DNA of 64,000 nt, from the NCBI GenBank assembly GCA_030998225.1, contig JAPYXD010000680.1, forward strand, positions 2,170,001-2,234,000, read 5' to 3'. Origin of the DNA: Diplolepis rosae (Eukaryota > Arthropoda > Insecta > Hymenoptera > Diplolepididae). The position numbers and the translations under genes were made by a program. Below the pieces are notes generated by a model. That model did no database searches, was not told the DNA's origin, and was given only the letters and a program-made list of their open reading frames with translations. Each line of letters begins with the position of its first letter. Within the stretch, counting starts at the first letter, position 1. This document shows positions 12,006 through 24,295 of this stretch, in pieces.

Positions 12006-14149
12006 TGATCTCCAACTATGTTCTTTGGCTGAAAGTCTACCAGAAATTTTTGTCAGTATCGTTTCTAAAAAGCGTTTTTGGTTCAAGGTTATGCCAATGG
12101 GTCGATCTTCCTTAACTGAGACTTGTAATATATGTTTTATTGTTCAGGACTTTTGCATACAATAAAACGCAGCTGAAGATGGTTTCGTCCGAAATTGTAA
12201 GCCGCTTGTGTTATGAAGACGTGATAATATCATGTTACATCCCGCGAATATAACACTTACACGCTGAGTTGATCGTGTAACGTGTTTGACGATGAGCTTT
12301 GGCATCATTGGAATTCAAAACAATCTATCAAGAGCGAGGCTGTATTTAATGTGGACTTTTAATGGAATGTGGTTTTATAATCACTTCTGCAGGGGTGGTC
12401 GAAATTTTAAAAAAACCTTTAAAAAACAAACCTTAAGCAAAAATAAAATACAAACAAATTTACAGTAAAATAACTAGTTTGAAATATTTCCTATTACTTG
12501 ATTCTTTACCTGGCATATTTTTTAGTGGATAATGTACCCGTTTTGACATTTTGAAATTTTTATTCATTTTTTATTGTTTTGGCATAGGGTCAGTTTCTTT
12601 TTATTTTCTCCGATTAAAAATGATCAATGTTAGATATTAAAAAATGCAAAAAAAAAGGCAAACGTTTCGGCCACATATGGGGCCCTCTTTAGTGCCATAA
12701 ATTGAAAGATTAATTAAAAATTTTGTCACATTGTAATTTTACAGAAAGTTTTGATTAAATGTTCGTAATTTGAAGTTAAGACTGTTCTACTTTACTGCAA
12801 GTTCTTTATTTAAGAAACTGAGAATTTCATTAGAGAATTTTAGTGGACACTCTGTTTAGTACTTTTCACAGTAAATGCTTTTTTCATTGCACTTTACCCA
12901 CTCGTTTATTTCAGGAAGATTGAAATGCTTTCCTTAACGATCCTCGCAGCACCGACTTAATTTTTTAAGTCCTGCCCATTTTATAAAAAACATTGATCGT
13001 CTTTCGAGACCCACGAGACTCCCGACGAACAACAGAAAAGTATAACTAGCGTTATACGAATTATTACCATTGTAAGCACTAGAGACTAGTTGTCCTTCCA
13101 GTCGTTAATAAAAAGAAAAGGCGAGATGAAAAGACGATTTTGTATAGCAAAGCCAGTTTCGGTCGTCGACTTTTTACAATAATGAAAATGAAGAAGATTC
13201 TCCTTACTGCTTCTATATTTTCCTGTATGAAAAAAATTAAATTTTAAATATTTTAATTGATCTTGAAGATAATTAAACCCCAGTGAGGTGGCCTTCATTA
13301 AAGTAAATTGAAGATTTATCATTCTAATTTTGATGGAGCAAATATTTAGAAAATTAAGAAATTTCTACCGTCATTTCCCCGAAACACTAACTTTTGCGAA
13401 ATTTACAGAATTGACACTTTTCCTGGAAACCTGAAAAACAAGAAAAAGTCAAGGTCTAATTTCTGGATAAATATAAAGTTAGGAAAATTGCATTAAGATT
13501 ATTTTATACTATTCAAGAATACCGCTTGAAAATTCAGAAAAATGCCCAAGTTTATCTTGAGAAATGAAACATATCGATCTCATATTATGAAATCATAAAG
13601 TTTATATGCATTTCCAAAAAAGGACTAAATTAGTTTAACCTTTTTGCTCATTTTGAATAGAGAATTTTAAAATGTTTATTGTTCTAGATTATGAAGTTTT
13701 TAATTTTCATTAAGGTGATTATTATATCATGGATTTGTTTCTCAATAAAAATAAATGTAATTTATTAACCATTCATTTATGTAAACTATGCTTGAAAAAT
13801 CAGGGAATTCCAGTATGCAAAAAATGGTGGCGACCCTGATTTATCTTGATATTATGAAACTTTAACAGAATTTTCAGTTGCTTGTAGCTGTATCAAGCTT
13901 TAGTTACCTGGAATTTAATTTAAGACTTTTAAAATTACAAGTTAATATTTTCTCGAAAATGAGATTTTGAAATTATTTTGAATACTTTGATGTAGCAAAG
14001 TTTTGTGAATTTTAATTTCAGAATAAAATGTATTTGGACTTATTTTTAGAAATAATTGAGAAGAATCCACAACTGCAAACAGAACTCTTGGTATTCTGAG
14101 AAATGAGTTTTCATTTGGAAAATATTAATCTGTATTGGAAAATGTTATA
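12006..14149. other. No gene seen; one dispersed repeat piece
   Basis: 12565-12712 (TTTCGGCCACATATGG, GGGCCCTCTTTAGTGCC) matches the arm at 39195-39350. Elsewhere no coding or RNA signal. Confidence 0.5.
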
Positions 14150-15075
14150 AGAGATTAATGTTGTACTCGCCTAACAAATTTTCAAATTGACAAATATGTA
14201 TTTATTATGAAAAAGATACGTCTAAGAGATAATTGATGATAAACAGATTTATTGTACTCGCCTAGCACAACTCAGCACAACTTTGGTTTTTTGGATTTTC
14301 GCATTTTTGAAAATTGTATGTTTAAACAAATTTTGAAATTGACAAATATGTATTTATTTCGAAAAGGATGCGTCTGTGAGAAAATTGTTGAGGAAGAGAT
14401 TTATTGTTCTCGCCTAGCACAACTCAGCACAACTTTGTTTTTTTGGATTTTCGCATTTTTGAAAATTGTATGTTTAAACAAATTTTGAAATTGACAAATA
14501 TGTATTTATTTTGAAAAGGATGCGTCTGAGAGAAAATTGTTGAGGAAGAGATTTATTGTTCTTGCCTAGCACAACTCAGCACAACTTTGGTTTTTTGGAT
14601 TTTCGAATTTTTGAAAATTGTATGTTTAAACAAATGTTGAAATTGACAAATATGTATTTTTTTTAAAAGGATGTGTCTGCGAGATAATTGATGAGGGAGA
14701 GATTTATTGTGCTCGCCTAGCACAACTCAGCACAACTTTTCTTTTATCGAAATTCGCATTTTTGAAAATTATATGTTTGAACAAATTTTGAAATTGACAA
14801 ATATGTATTTATTTTGAAAGGATGCATCTGAGAGATAATTGTTGAGGAAGAGATTTATTGTGCTCGCCTAGCACAACTCAGCACAACTTTTCTTTTTTCG
14901 AAATTCCCATTTTTGAAAATTATATGTTTTTTTGAAAAAACAAATTGGCGGTGCTGGTAAAAAAATCGTTTTATCACAAATTTAGCCCTTATTTTCATTT
15001 TTTTCAAAAATCGCTTGCAGCACAATTCAGCACAAACCTAGCACAATTCAGCACAACTTTTGTTTTTTTGAAAAA
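14150..15075 (+). repeat. 152-bp tandem repeat (about 5 units plus degenerate ends)
   Basis: CGCCTAGCACAACTCAGCAC begins at 14259, 14411, 14563, 14714 and 14865, a period of 152 or 151. Units also share GAAATTGACAAATATGTATT. The right end breaks into shorter CAGCACAAttCAGCAC pieces. Open frames here are repeat artefacts. Confidence 0.9.
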
Positions 15076-15166
15076 ACAAAATGGCGGTGCTAACTTCCTG
15101 GACATTAATTTTACGTTTTGGGTAACTTAAGTTTTATACAGTTATATCTAACTGGAAATTTTGTTA

Positions 15167-15314
15167 CTCTCTAAATCTGAATCCGTGATTTGCCTTTTCA
15201 CTGATTCACCAGTGAAAAAATATTTTTCACTGTCAAATTAGTCAATTTTCACTGAAATAATCAGTGAAATTTGACTGATAATCAGTAGATTTTGACTGAT
15301 TCAAATTCAGAGAG
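15167..15314. mobile_element. TA-flanked MITE, CTCTCTAAATCTGAATC family
   Basis: TA on both sides, ends CTCTCTAAATCTGAATC and GATTCAAATTCAGAGAG. The interior is made of AATCAGTGAAA-type words. Second copy at 26874-27146. Confidence 0.75.
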
Positions 15315-15882
15315 TACAGTTTCGTAATTTTATGATAAATTTTATAAACATTCTTTTACAGTTTGGTAATTTTAAGATAGATTTTATGAAAATTCAGTTG
15401 ACTTTCGTAATATTAAGAAAAATTTCAGAAAATTCAGTACATTTTTCGCAATTTTAAGTTACTTTTACTCAAAACCATCATAAATATCGTCAAAATTTAC
15501 GCTACCTTTGTAACATAAAAATTTGATGAATTTCCGAACATTTTTAAAAATGTACGAATCGTTATGCTTTTTTTCTTACAATTCATATAAAATAATATAT
15601 GACATGAAAGAAGTTTAATCTATTTCGATTCATCATTTGTACGAAATTTTTCTAAAAAGATTGAGAAATACAATCCTCAACTTCATTTAAAAACGTTTAT
15701 TTCTTTATTTAACCTCTGTTGAATAATTAATATCTAAAAAGCATTCCAAGACACTAGATGTTATAAGATGTTTTGAATTTTCATACATCAAGGCTGTTTC
15801 TGAACGTATAAGTCTCAAATGATTTTTCAAGTTCTTAGAAGAGGATTGAAATTGATTCAATTTTCCTTATTTCATGGATTAA
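15315..15882. other. No gene seen
   Basis: 15315-15480 has loose repeats of TTTTAAGATAGATTTTATG type; the remainder is AT-rich without features. Confidence 0.45.
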
Positions 15883-16555
15883 GGTAGTTCATCCACAAAA
15901 ATTAGACTTTAGGCGAAAATAGATAATTTTGCTTTCATGAATAGCAATATTATTATTGCAGGTTTAATTTGAAAGAGAAAAGATTCTTTTTTATGAAACA
16001 AATTTGAAATGCAGAAAAATAATGTATTTAACAAATTTTATTATTATTCAAAATTTTTTTCTTATCGCTTTATACTAAATTTTAAAAAATGATATGATTC
16101 TAATAAATCACGGATAATTTTTTCAGAAAAAATATTCTCCACAACTTAACCGTTTCCAATTTTCTAAAATTAATAAATTATTACCAAATGCAGCACTTTG
16201 TTTATAAGAATTTTGTTTTGGAAAATTGATTTTTAATGATTTCAGCTATTAAAGAATTTATTTCCAAAAATTGAGAAAAGTAAAGTTTTGAAGATTCTTT
16301 TTCTGAAAAAATGATCCGTGATTTATTATAATCACATCATTTTTTAAAATTTGCTATCAAGCACTAAGAAAAAAAGTTCGGGTAAAAATAAAATTTGTTA
16401 AATGCATTATTTTTCTGCATTTCAAATTTCTTCATAGAAAATAATCTTTTCTCTTTCAAAGTAGCCCTTCAATAATAATATTGCTGTTCTTGAACGCAAA
16501 ATTATCTATTTTTTCCTGAGGTCTAATTTTTCTAAATGAACTACCTTAAGGCCAT
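15883..16555. mobile_element. Foldback MITE, family A
   Basis: TTAA (15879-15882), then GGTAGTTCATCCAC...AATGAACTACC, then TTAA (16556-16559). 673 bp, with a palindromic core. Confidence 0.85.
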
Positions 16556-16559
16556 TAAT

Positions 16560-16806
16560 CAACCAGACCACGTGACTAAATTCCTGTAAAACTTTGTGAA
16601 TTTCATTTGGGTGAAATTTTTTTACAGTTAACTGTAACTATCGATAAGTTTTCAAAATTTTTACTAGAAAGAAGTTATCAGACATGCTTTATTGTCTTTT
16701 CTTCCGTTTCTGAATTCTTCAAAAAGATGTTTTGTAAATTAAAAAGTTATCTTACATAAACAAATTAATGTAGAATTTAGTCACGTGGTCCGATTGATCC
16801 ATGGCC
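16560..16806. mobile_element. Foldback MITE, family B, abutting the previous element
   Basis: Begins GGCCATTAATCAACCAGACC directly after the TTAA that ends the family A copy, and finishes GATCCATGGCC followed by TTAA (16807-16810). Shorter than the 357-bp copy at 39902. Confidence 0.8.
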
Positions 16807-16810
16807 TTAA

Positions 16811-17758
16811 AAAATACCGAATGCTTGCAACTTTTGAGTTGCATAAAAGAAAGAATTGCATATTTTTCCTCCTGATACGAGGTTCATGAAGGCAATTTGA
16901 AAATATTCATCGACATTCATTGTTATCTCAGCTTTTAGACGTTGAAGAATATGTTATTCTGGTTAGTATTTTCTCACACAGGTTCTCCTTTAGTCAAAGT
17001 CTGCCGATAACCTTCCAGTTCTCGATAAGCTGATAATGGAAATACTGCGTTTTCCCTTCCATTGAATTGTTTACTTATTGATGACTCGGTTTGCATGTTA
17101 GATATGATTTGGAAAAACTCTAGAGTTCTTGAAAGTTCTATTTCCGAAAGAATTTTAAATCATATTTTGTACCCTACGACTCTGAATAGTCTTCAACTCG
17201 TATTTCTAGTCTTCAGAACTCTGCCACGAATTCCAGTTCCAGTTCGTTGAATAATTGAACATCATATTTCATCTCTCTACTGCTCGTTAGAGATTCCTCA
17301 TAATGGGTTCTCATCTTGAACCGAAAACTTTCATTTGATAGTGGAATTTTCTTCGTAAATAGACGACCGTCACGTTACCCATGTCGTATATAGATAACGT
17401 TAAACAGATGAGTTTCCGGGCTAAAATATTTGATTACTGAATTTTTAAAATAATTTTAAGTTCAGTGAAAATAAGTCTAGGCCAAAAAATCGAAGCTAAG
17501 GCTAAATACTTAACCGAAAAAAACGCCGAAAAGCCTAGAATAAGAATGACAATGAAATCAAGAACGAATACAGACCTAAAAAATGTTTCAAAATTTATAT
17601 ATACACAAAATTCAAACCCAAGACATTATTCTAGGGTAAAAAATATTGTTAATTGATATTTCTCAATCACTCATGGATGTTAATTGAATAATATAAAGTC
17701 TATCTAGTTTTATAATACATAAAAAAAGGTACAAAATGACCCGTTAATGATATGTATG
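16811..17758. other. No gene seen
   Basis: Short open frames only, none recognised. Confidence 0.5.
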
Positions 17759-18315
17759 GGTCATTCCATGCGTAATTTAGACCTGAAATTGTTTTTGCGA
17801 AAAAATCATTTCAACGTACATATTGATCATAAAACAAAGGAATCAGTAAATAATTAGGGGCGGCAACAGCGCGCTCGCTCGCTCGCAGGGACGCCTGCGC
17901 CCGAATTAAAAAATTCATTACTCATAGTGTTTTGATTTCTACATTCTCAATTTTCACAGTATCATCAAGAACCTTATGCAAATATTTTAGAATTGAAAAA
18001 ACGAAAAAAAAATGTTCCAGATTTAATAAAAAGATAATTGTTTATAAAACTTCACTATTTTCACTTTGAAAAGCTTAGTGGGCTAGGCACATTTTCCGTA
18101 TGAAAACAATTTTTTATATTGAAAACTTTTTTTACTCTATCCTATTGAAAAAACATCAAATGTTCCGATTTCAAAATTTTGAAGATTCATTTCTCGAAAT
18201 TTTCAAATATCATATTGAAAAAAAAATACTTGTCGATTATTTTTTAACATAGAACACGAAAAAACATCTTTTTTTCGAAAATAAGTTATGAGGTTTAAAT
18301 TACGCATTGAATGAC
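17759..18315. mobile_element. Foldback MITE
   Basis: Inverted ends GGTCATTCCATGCGTAATTT and AAATTACGCATTGAATGAC. A GCTCGCTCGCTCGC run lies inside at about 17874. Confidence 0.65.
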
Positions 18316-18733
18316 TTTTCAGCTATTTTTTTTCATAAATAATCGTTTTAGGTTTTGTACTATTTATGCATTTGCATCTTTATTATTACTAACATTTATA
18401 CACAAATATATTCAAGTTTTTTAGCTTAGGTATTCCAAAGATTATGTGCTACAATTCAATTGTTATTCCTAAACATGTTCATGTCTATTGATCGAAGATT
18501 TTTTTGTGTAATTTTATGTGAACTTTCTGATGTTCTTATTTTTATTACATTGCCGAAATGTACCCCAAAATAGGACACATGTGTACAATGTTTTTGATAT
18601 TTTAGAATTAAAGATCACTGATGGGGACACTGATCAAAGTCGAATGTTTGAAAGAATGTAACCTTCTGAGTCATTATTTTTGGATCATAAAACCAATTAT
18701 TAACAACTTTATCATTTGATTGATATTATCGGT

Positions 18734-19178
18734 AATTGTATTCTAGACTGGTAACTAGAGTGGCCTTTCCGGTGTGTTTTGTTGTTGAAATTCATTTCAA
18801 TGTTTTGAAAAAGTTTTTGCTCCTTTTCAAGACATTAAAAATTGCTTCTTTTTTTTTGTTATGAAAAAATTTTAAAAATAAAAAAGTGTTTCGAATTGAT
18901 ATATCATTTTGTTAAAAAATTGGAACTTTTCATTTAGTTTTTGGTTTCCAATCTTCTGACAAAATGAAATATCGACTCGATACATCTTTTTATTTTTAAA
19001 ATTTATTTATCAAAAGATACCTTCAATGATTTTCTTAATATACACAAGAGAAAAAAATATTGATGATATATCAAACAAGAGAGTTTCGAAAAGGACAAAA
19101 AACTTGTTCAAAACGTTAAAATGAATTTTAACAACAAAGAACACCGGAAAGGCCACTTCAGTCACCAATCTACAATTA
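18734..19178. mobile_element. Foldback MITE
   Basis: Arms contain AGTGGCCTTTCCGGTGT and its inverse ACACCGGAAAGGCCACT, with further pairing inward. Confidence 0.75.
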
Positions 19179-19639
19179 TTAACATTATATGCAATTCATA
19201 CATGCTCAAAAAAAAAAAAATGCTTTTTTTTGAGACTTTAATGTTTTTTCCATGTATTATTGGTTTCCCGGCGTACTTTTGGTGAATTTTCGGTCTTTCG
19301 GCATATTTTTATTATCAAATAGTTTAGCCCGAGTTAACTAATTTAGTAGAACTAATAAAATCTCGTAGTGACAATTTTTTTTTGGTTTTTATTCATATCT
19401 CGTTAGTCTTATTCACTCTTCATATTATAAACGTTATTTCATTAACAATTGTATTTTATATGAATTTCTAACGTACTCCCCGCACATTCGATTTCTATTA
19501 AAAGTCCCATTTTTCAAATCGTCATAACTTTTTCGTTTTTTCAAAAAGTCTTCTTATGCCGTCTAGTCGTTTTGAAAACCTTTACGATACGTTTGAACAT
19601 TTATCATAACATCAGACCCTATAGTCAACGTGTAAAAGA
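19179..19639. other. No gene seen
   Basis: AT-rich lead-in to the CpG-rich promoter region. Confidence 0.4.
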
Positions 19640-20465
19640 ATCTAATTCTAAATTGAAAGCTCTCAAAATAACCTCTCTCGTAGATCACAAAAATCGTGAT
19701 AATTCTGATGTTTTGGTTTTTTGTCTAGTGGCTTGAAAAGACTCGTAAATCCCAAGGAAGGTAGTTTATAGAAGAAAGGCCCCGCCCTGAATCCCGAGAC
19801 TGATGCCTCATACCACCTTGCTGCTAGTGAGAGGTCGCTCGGGCAGGGTTGCCACCCAAAAACCCTGGGTGCCGGGCTCAGCCACTGCGCTCCTGTTCGC
19901 TGCGCTTCCCAGAGCTCATTCTTTCCTCAACCGTCCTAGAGTGAACATCGTTCGTTCAACTGCACTCACGGTGAAAGGAAAGAGAACGTGTTTGTAAATT
20001 TTTGAAAATTTCCGTGTCACGCGACTCAACAATTCTTCGGAGTTACTCGGTTTGGATCGAGAACGGGGTGAGTGTAGGCCAGAGAAGGAGGGAGAGAGAA
20101 AGAAAGAAAGAGAGAGATTGAGGAGAAAAGTATTGAAGAAGGGGGGTTTACGATACGAGCGTGGGGTGCGGGTGTGTAATGCACTGGTGACAGAAAGAAG
20201 AACGGACGAAAGTCGGGACAGACATACGGTCCGACCGACGGACGCCGCCACTACCACCACCGCCTTGCTTCCCCTCCGCGTCGCGCTCGCTTCGCCAGTC
20301 GGTCGCGCGTTACCAAGCCAAGTGGATGAGTTCGCGAACGCCCTCCGCTGAAAAGCTTACAACCCCCCTTTCGTAGCCTTCTATTCTTCGTTCACCCTTG
20401 TGTGTTGATATACTGCATTTATTTAAACAAGTTCTTTGGAATATTTTGTCTGTGCTTCGTGCATC
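19640..20465 (+). promoter_or_regulatory. Putative CpG-rich promoter region with GAGA tract
   Basis: This is the only long GC/CpG-rich stretch in the left half. It contains a GAGA/GAAAG tract at about 20081-20125, the kind of sequence bound by GAGA factor in insects, a CCACYACC-type tract near 20249, and an initiator-like TCAGT at 20464-20468. No clear TATA box is seen; an AT-rich stretch lies about 45 bp before the initiator. A second good donor, GGG followed by GTGAGT at 20068, could end an alternative first exon. Long open frames here on both strands are low-complexity and unlikely to be coding. The role is inferred from composition and position upstream of a plausible leader exon. Confidence 0.45.
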
Positions 20466-20510
20466 AGTGACAGGGAATTAAGGAAGAGTTTTACGACGCT
20501 TTCGAGCGAG
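20466..20510 (+). other. Akap200: Putative 5' UTR leader exon (start uncertain)
   Basis: The sequence ending TTTCGAGCGAG at 20510 is followed by a strong donor, GTGAGTAC. No ATG lies between the initiator-like TCAGT and the donor, as expected for a leader. It would splice to the acceptor at 36291-36293. The start shown is the initiator A; the true start may lie anywhere in the CpG-rich stretch upstream. No transcript evidence is available, so the pairing is an inference. Confidence 0.4.
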
Positions 20511-22887
20511 GTGAGTACACCAGTACGCGACGAGTTCTTTCTTTCTCTCCTTTTCTTCTTCTCTTCGCATCTCCGAGTGCAGCTCCACTTTTTCGAATGC
20601 GTCTGCAGTTTTTCAAATATAGTTATACTTTCGGAAATACGCTCTTTATACGCTTTTACTCTCTTAGACGCGCCTTTTCAATATTTCCCGCCCATTAACA
20701 ACCGCGCTTCCAAATTTACCCAGTGTCTTAAGTGTTTTATTGGTGTTTCGTGTGCACTTCGAATTTTAGTTGTGGCGAAATATTGCCTTTTTGACGCCGT
20801 TTGCGGGAGTCAGATGGTGAATCGACGCGTGCGATCTTGAGATGGTACATGGTTTGTGTCCTCGCCATTTTGAAAATGGGCATGCAATCGATAGCCGCAC
20901 AGCGCACGCGAGTCGACCCTAAAATTTCGACCGCCGTTCCGCAAATGGAGCGCTCTTCATTTTTGAGTCGCTTTATCTTCTGAAGTTTCTCCCATCTTTT
21001 TTCTTTTATAACGAAAGGGGCTTTTTTTGTTATTTTAAATAATCCTGATTTATTGGGACAACCCGTACGGGTTGTTACGTCATTTTGATCTTCTCGTAGT
21101 TCGGGGAGGCGCTTACCCTTTGAGATGAACGATATATGTCTAGCCCTCAGGATCTTCCAGGGCTCTCGATCTTAATTAACGATTTCAATGTAAAAGGCTT
21201 CGGACAACACTTCTTCACCCTTCTGGAAACTTCCAGGACGCTTCTCACGCACCACTCTTATGCTTTTATTTCTTGCTTGTGCTCAGTGAAGTGATCTGTT
21301 GCTCGTAGTTTTTGAAGGTTTGAAGTGAAAATTTAAAGCAAACGATTTTAAACGTTTAGATTGTAGCGTGAGGAAAAATTATTCTTGAAATTTATCACTT
21401 GATATTAGATTCATAAATTGAGTATAATATTAGTAGATATTTATAAATGTGCATTCAAAATGAAATGTCATCCCCAAGATCTTTTTGAGTCTCTAAATCC
21501 CGGAAGGACATTCCAGGAACGTACCTGCAGTGGACAGTCGTAGAATAAATTATATCGCTTTTCGAAGGAATGCTGAAGGGCATTGGCAGGTATTATGCTA
21601 ATCCACACGTTTCACGTAACAAAGCATGTGAACATTTTCCTGTGTTGATGTCTCAAAAATATTGCCATCCGAATTTCGACTTATCCGTTTCTGGAAAATT
21701 AATTATGGTAGTTGTAAAACCACGTTTTTCTTGCAATTTTTAACTCCGCTTTGTGTCTGTGAAAGTAAATATTGTTAATTGAAAATTGAGTTCAAAATGG
21801 TAGTCATGATTAGGTAATAATTTTTTGTATATATTCACTCGTATCGTGAATAAAATGTTGTTGAAAAGTATTGATTTGCACGAAAATTACACTGTTAGAA
21901 ATGCTTCGGAATTTTCGAAAATTCTTTTTATATGGATAACCAAAATATTTAGTACGCCTAACAAAATTATTTTATTAACTCAATAAAATTCTTTGGTTGA
22001 CTAAAGCAAATATTTTACTTTTTATAAATTTCAAGAATTTATTAGATTCAACCAAAAAACTTGTTTTCTAAATCTGAATTAATGAATGATAACTAATTCG
22101 GAGTAAAATGCACTAATTAATTAACATGAATGCGTTCATTTCCAATTAGTATAAATAAATAACTTGAATTTTTTTTAAAGTTTGTAAATGTTTTTACCGA
22201 TTGGAGGGTAAACAAATTCTCGCTAGTTCAAAATTTAGAGTCGTAAAGTCAATAAAATAATTTGTGGATCTAACAAAACGATTTTTTATGCGCGACTTTT
22301 TTAAAAATGTATTTTGCAAACGAACTCCTATCCATTCTCAGTGAAACTAGAACAAAACAAATAAAATACATTGATCTGCAAACTTCAATACATCGAGTAC
22401 GTAGGATATTTCGAAAGTATGGATAGATTACATCTAGATTTTCGAGTAAAAATTTTGTGGTAAATCACGTATAAAATTAACAATTTTCAAAATATCGCTA
22501 AAAGCCCTACGTATTTTGATAGATAAACTATTAAGGAATATAAAGTTTTCTTTAATTTTTAGTTATTTTCCAATAAATTTTTAACTGAAGATCGACAAAA
22601 TTATATACTTCCGGATACTGGAATGCTTAACAAAATATATGCATATAGCAAAAAGAAAAAAATTTTCAAAAACTCGGCTTTACTTCATAATATTAAAATC
22701 TATTTACCTGAACATCATAGATTTTAGATTAATATTTAAAATATATAAAATTAATATAAAATTCTCTTATTTAATTTCTTAACTTGAAGTAAAATTCCAG
22801 AACTTTGAGTCAATCTAGCAAATTTTAGATTTTTTCTTAAAAGCCTTTCAAATTATATAATTTCTCGTAACTAAAAAATTTACGCCC
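20511..22887 (+). other. 5' part of intron 1, no gene seen
   Basis: 20511-20990 stays GC-richer and has chance open frames with no recognisable protein; it may hold promoter-proximal control sequence, including TTACGTCA near 21074. After about 21250 the sequence is AT-rich intron. 21950-22070 carries short A/T-rich words of the form GATTCAACCAAA that recur elsewhere in the window. Confidence 0.4.
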
Positions 22888-23087
22888 TTCAGTTTTGAAA
22901 GTTCATTGAATGATGAAGTAATTTTTTTTTTCAAAGCAAAATTAATTATTATGTCTATATTCAGAGCCTTTCAAATATACAATCTGTTATTGAATATACA
23001 CTACTTTTTAATTTAATGGGCAAGAAACCAATCAGTTTTCAAAAAAAATATTTTTCATCGTTAAATGAGTGTTCAAAACTGTAAGTA
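22888..23087. mobile_element. Foldback MITE, AGTTCTGAACATTCATTGA-like family
   Basis: Inverted arms CAGTTTTGAAAGTTCATTGA and GAGTGTTCAAAACTG. Relatives at 28083-28236 and 52091-52292. Confidence 0.65.
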
Positions 23088-24060
23088 CATAAAAATGTTC
23101 TCTTAAATTTACTAATAATGAGATGTAACTAAATTTTTTTAAATTTATCTTAATTTTACGTCATTCTAACTACATAAAGATTCATTTATATTTTTGAAAA
23201 CGTCGGTAGAAATTTCTAGCAGTGTACCTCAAAACAGTAAATTAAAATCTGATTCAAGTCAGACTTGAAGGCAAGGCTGGTTTATTTGTGGTGAGTCCTC
23301 GAGACATGTCAAGTTGATGGTTTTGTTATTTCCAACGGGGTCTCACGTAAACGGAGTCTGAAGTAGAAAAATAAGCCCTTTGTCCATTAGCGCAAGCCGG
23401 ATCCTCTTTTACAGTTACATCAAGAGTTTTCTTTCTTGAAAAATTTCTATTCGTCCTTACCGTTTTTCGTATTACTTTTCGAAGACCGTCTTTGTGCCGA
23501 TTTTCGCATAGCAAGCCTTCTACCTGCTGTGCATTTAGCACACAGTCCTCGCTTCCATGGAAACGATTGTCTCAGGCAAAGATATACAATCTATAACGAT
23601 AGATGTATACAGTAGACTCTGGAGAAAGGCCAAGAAACTGTTTCAGGCTTGGCCGAGCACTGTGCCTTGATTTCGCACCGTCGCTCGATTCCATGGACTC
23701 AATTTGCTGAGAAACATCACCAATAGTTCAGATATAGAGAATTGCACTGATCCACGACACGAAGCCTTTCGCAATGCTTTTCGTGTTTCAGGATGCAGTA
23801 GTAATAAGCCTCTAACTAGGCTGCCCGCAAGAACTTACGACTCGACGTGAAATTACGTTCAATGTCTAGGTACCGTAACTCGCTCTTTCAATTCTCTATG
23901 CTGGAGGATTTAACAAGTTTATTTTTCCTCTTTATATATTTCAAGCTGTAAATCTCAGTGAATGCTGCCTGGAAATCCGTATCGTTAAATTTATATCGCT
24001 TCCGCCATTTATAACTAATACTTTTACCATTCGCTAATCAGAAATTTGTATCTTTTTTTT
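23088..24060. other. No gene seen
   Basis: Intron 1. 23280-23700 is unique and somewhat GC-richer; a 71-codon minus-strand frame there is not recognised. Confidence 0.45.
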
Positions 24061-24295
24061 TTAAGGGCATGTGATACTTGAGAAAAATAGCAAGTTCATA
24101 TGAATAATTTGGTCCAGTTTCTACATGCTTGTGTCCAAAATACATAAAACGTTGTTTCAAAAATTTGAAAAATGGTACAAACGATCAAAACGGACGTAGA
24201 TAGAATTTTTTTTGGTTTTAACAATGAAAAAAAAAATTAAGCGGATCGGTCAATTTTCACATTCTTTAAATATTTAAAAATTTAAAATACTGTTA

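Noticed and set aside
14252..14488. 78-codon plus-strand frame
   Set aside because: Lies in the 152-bp tandem repeat and repeats its own sequence.
14150..15075. CRISPR-like spacing of a conserved block
   Set aside because: The period is about 152 bp, the intervening parts are also homologous, and the context is eukaryotic.
20052..20351. 99-codon frame (and a 114-codon one opposite) in the promoter region
   Set aside because: Arg/Glu/Lys low complexity from the GAGA tract; no family; better explained as promoter DNA.
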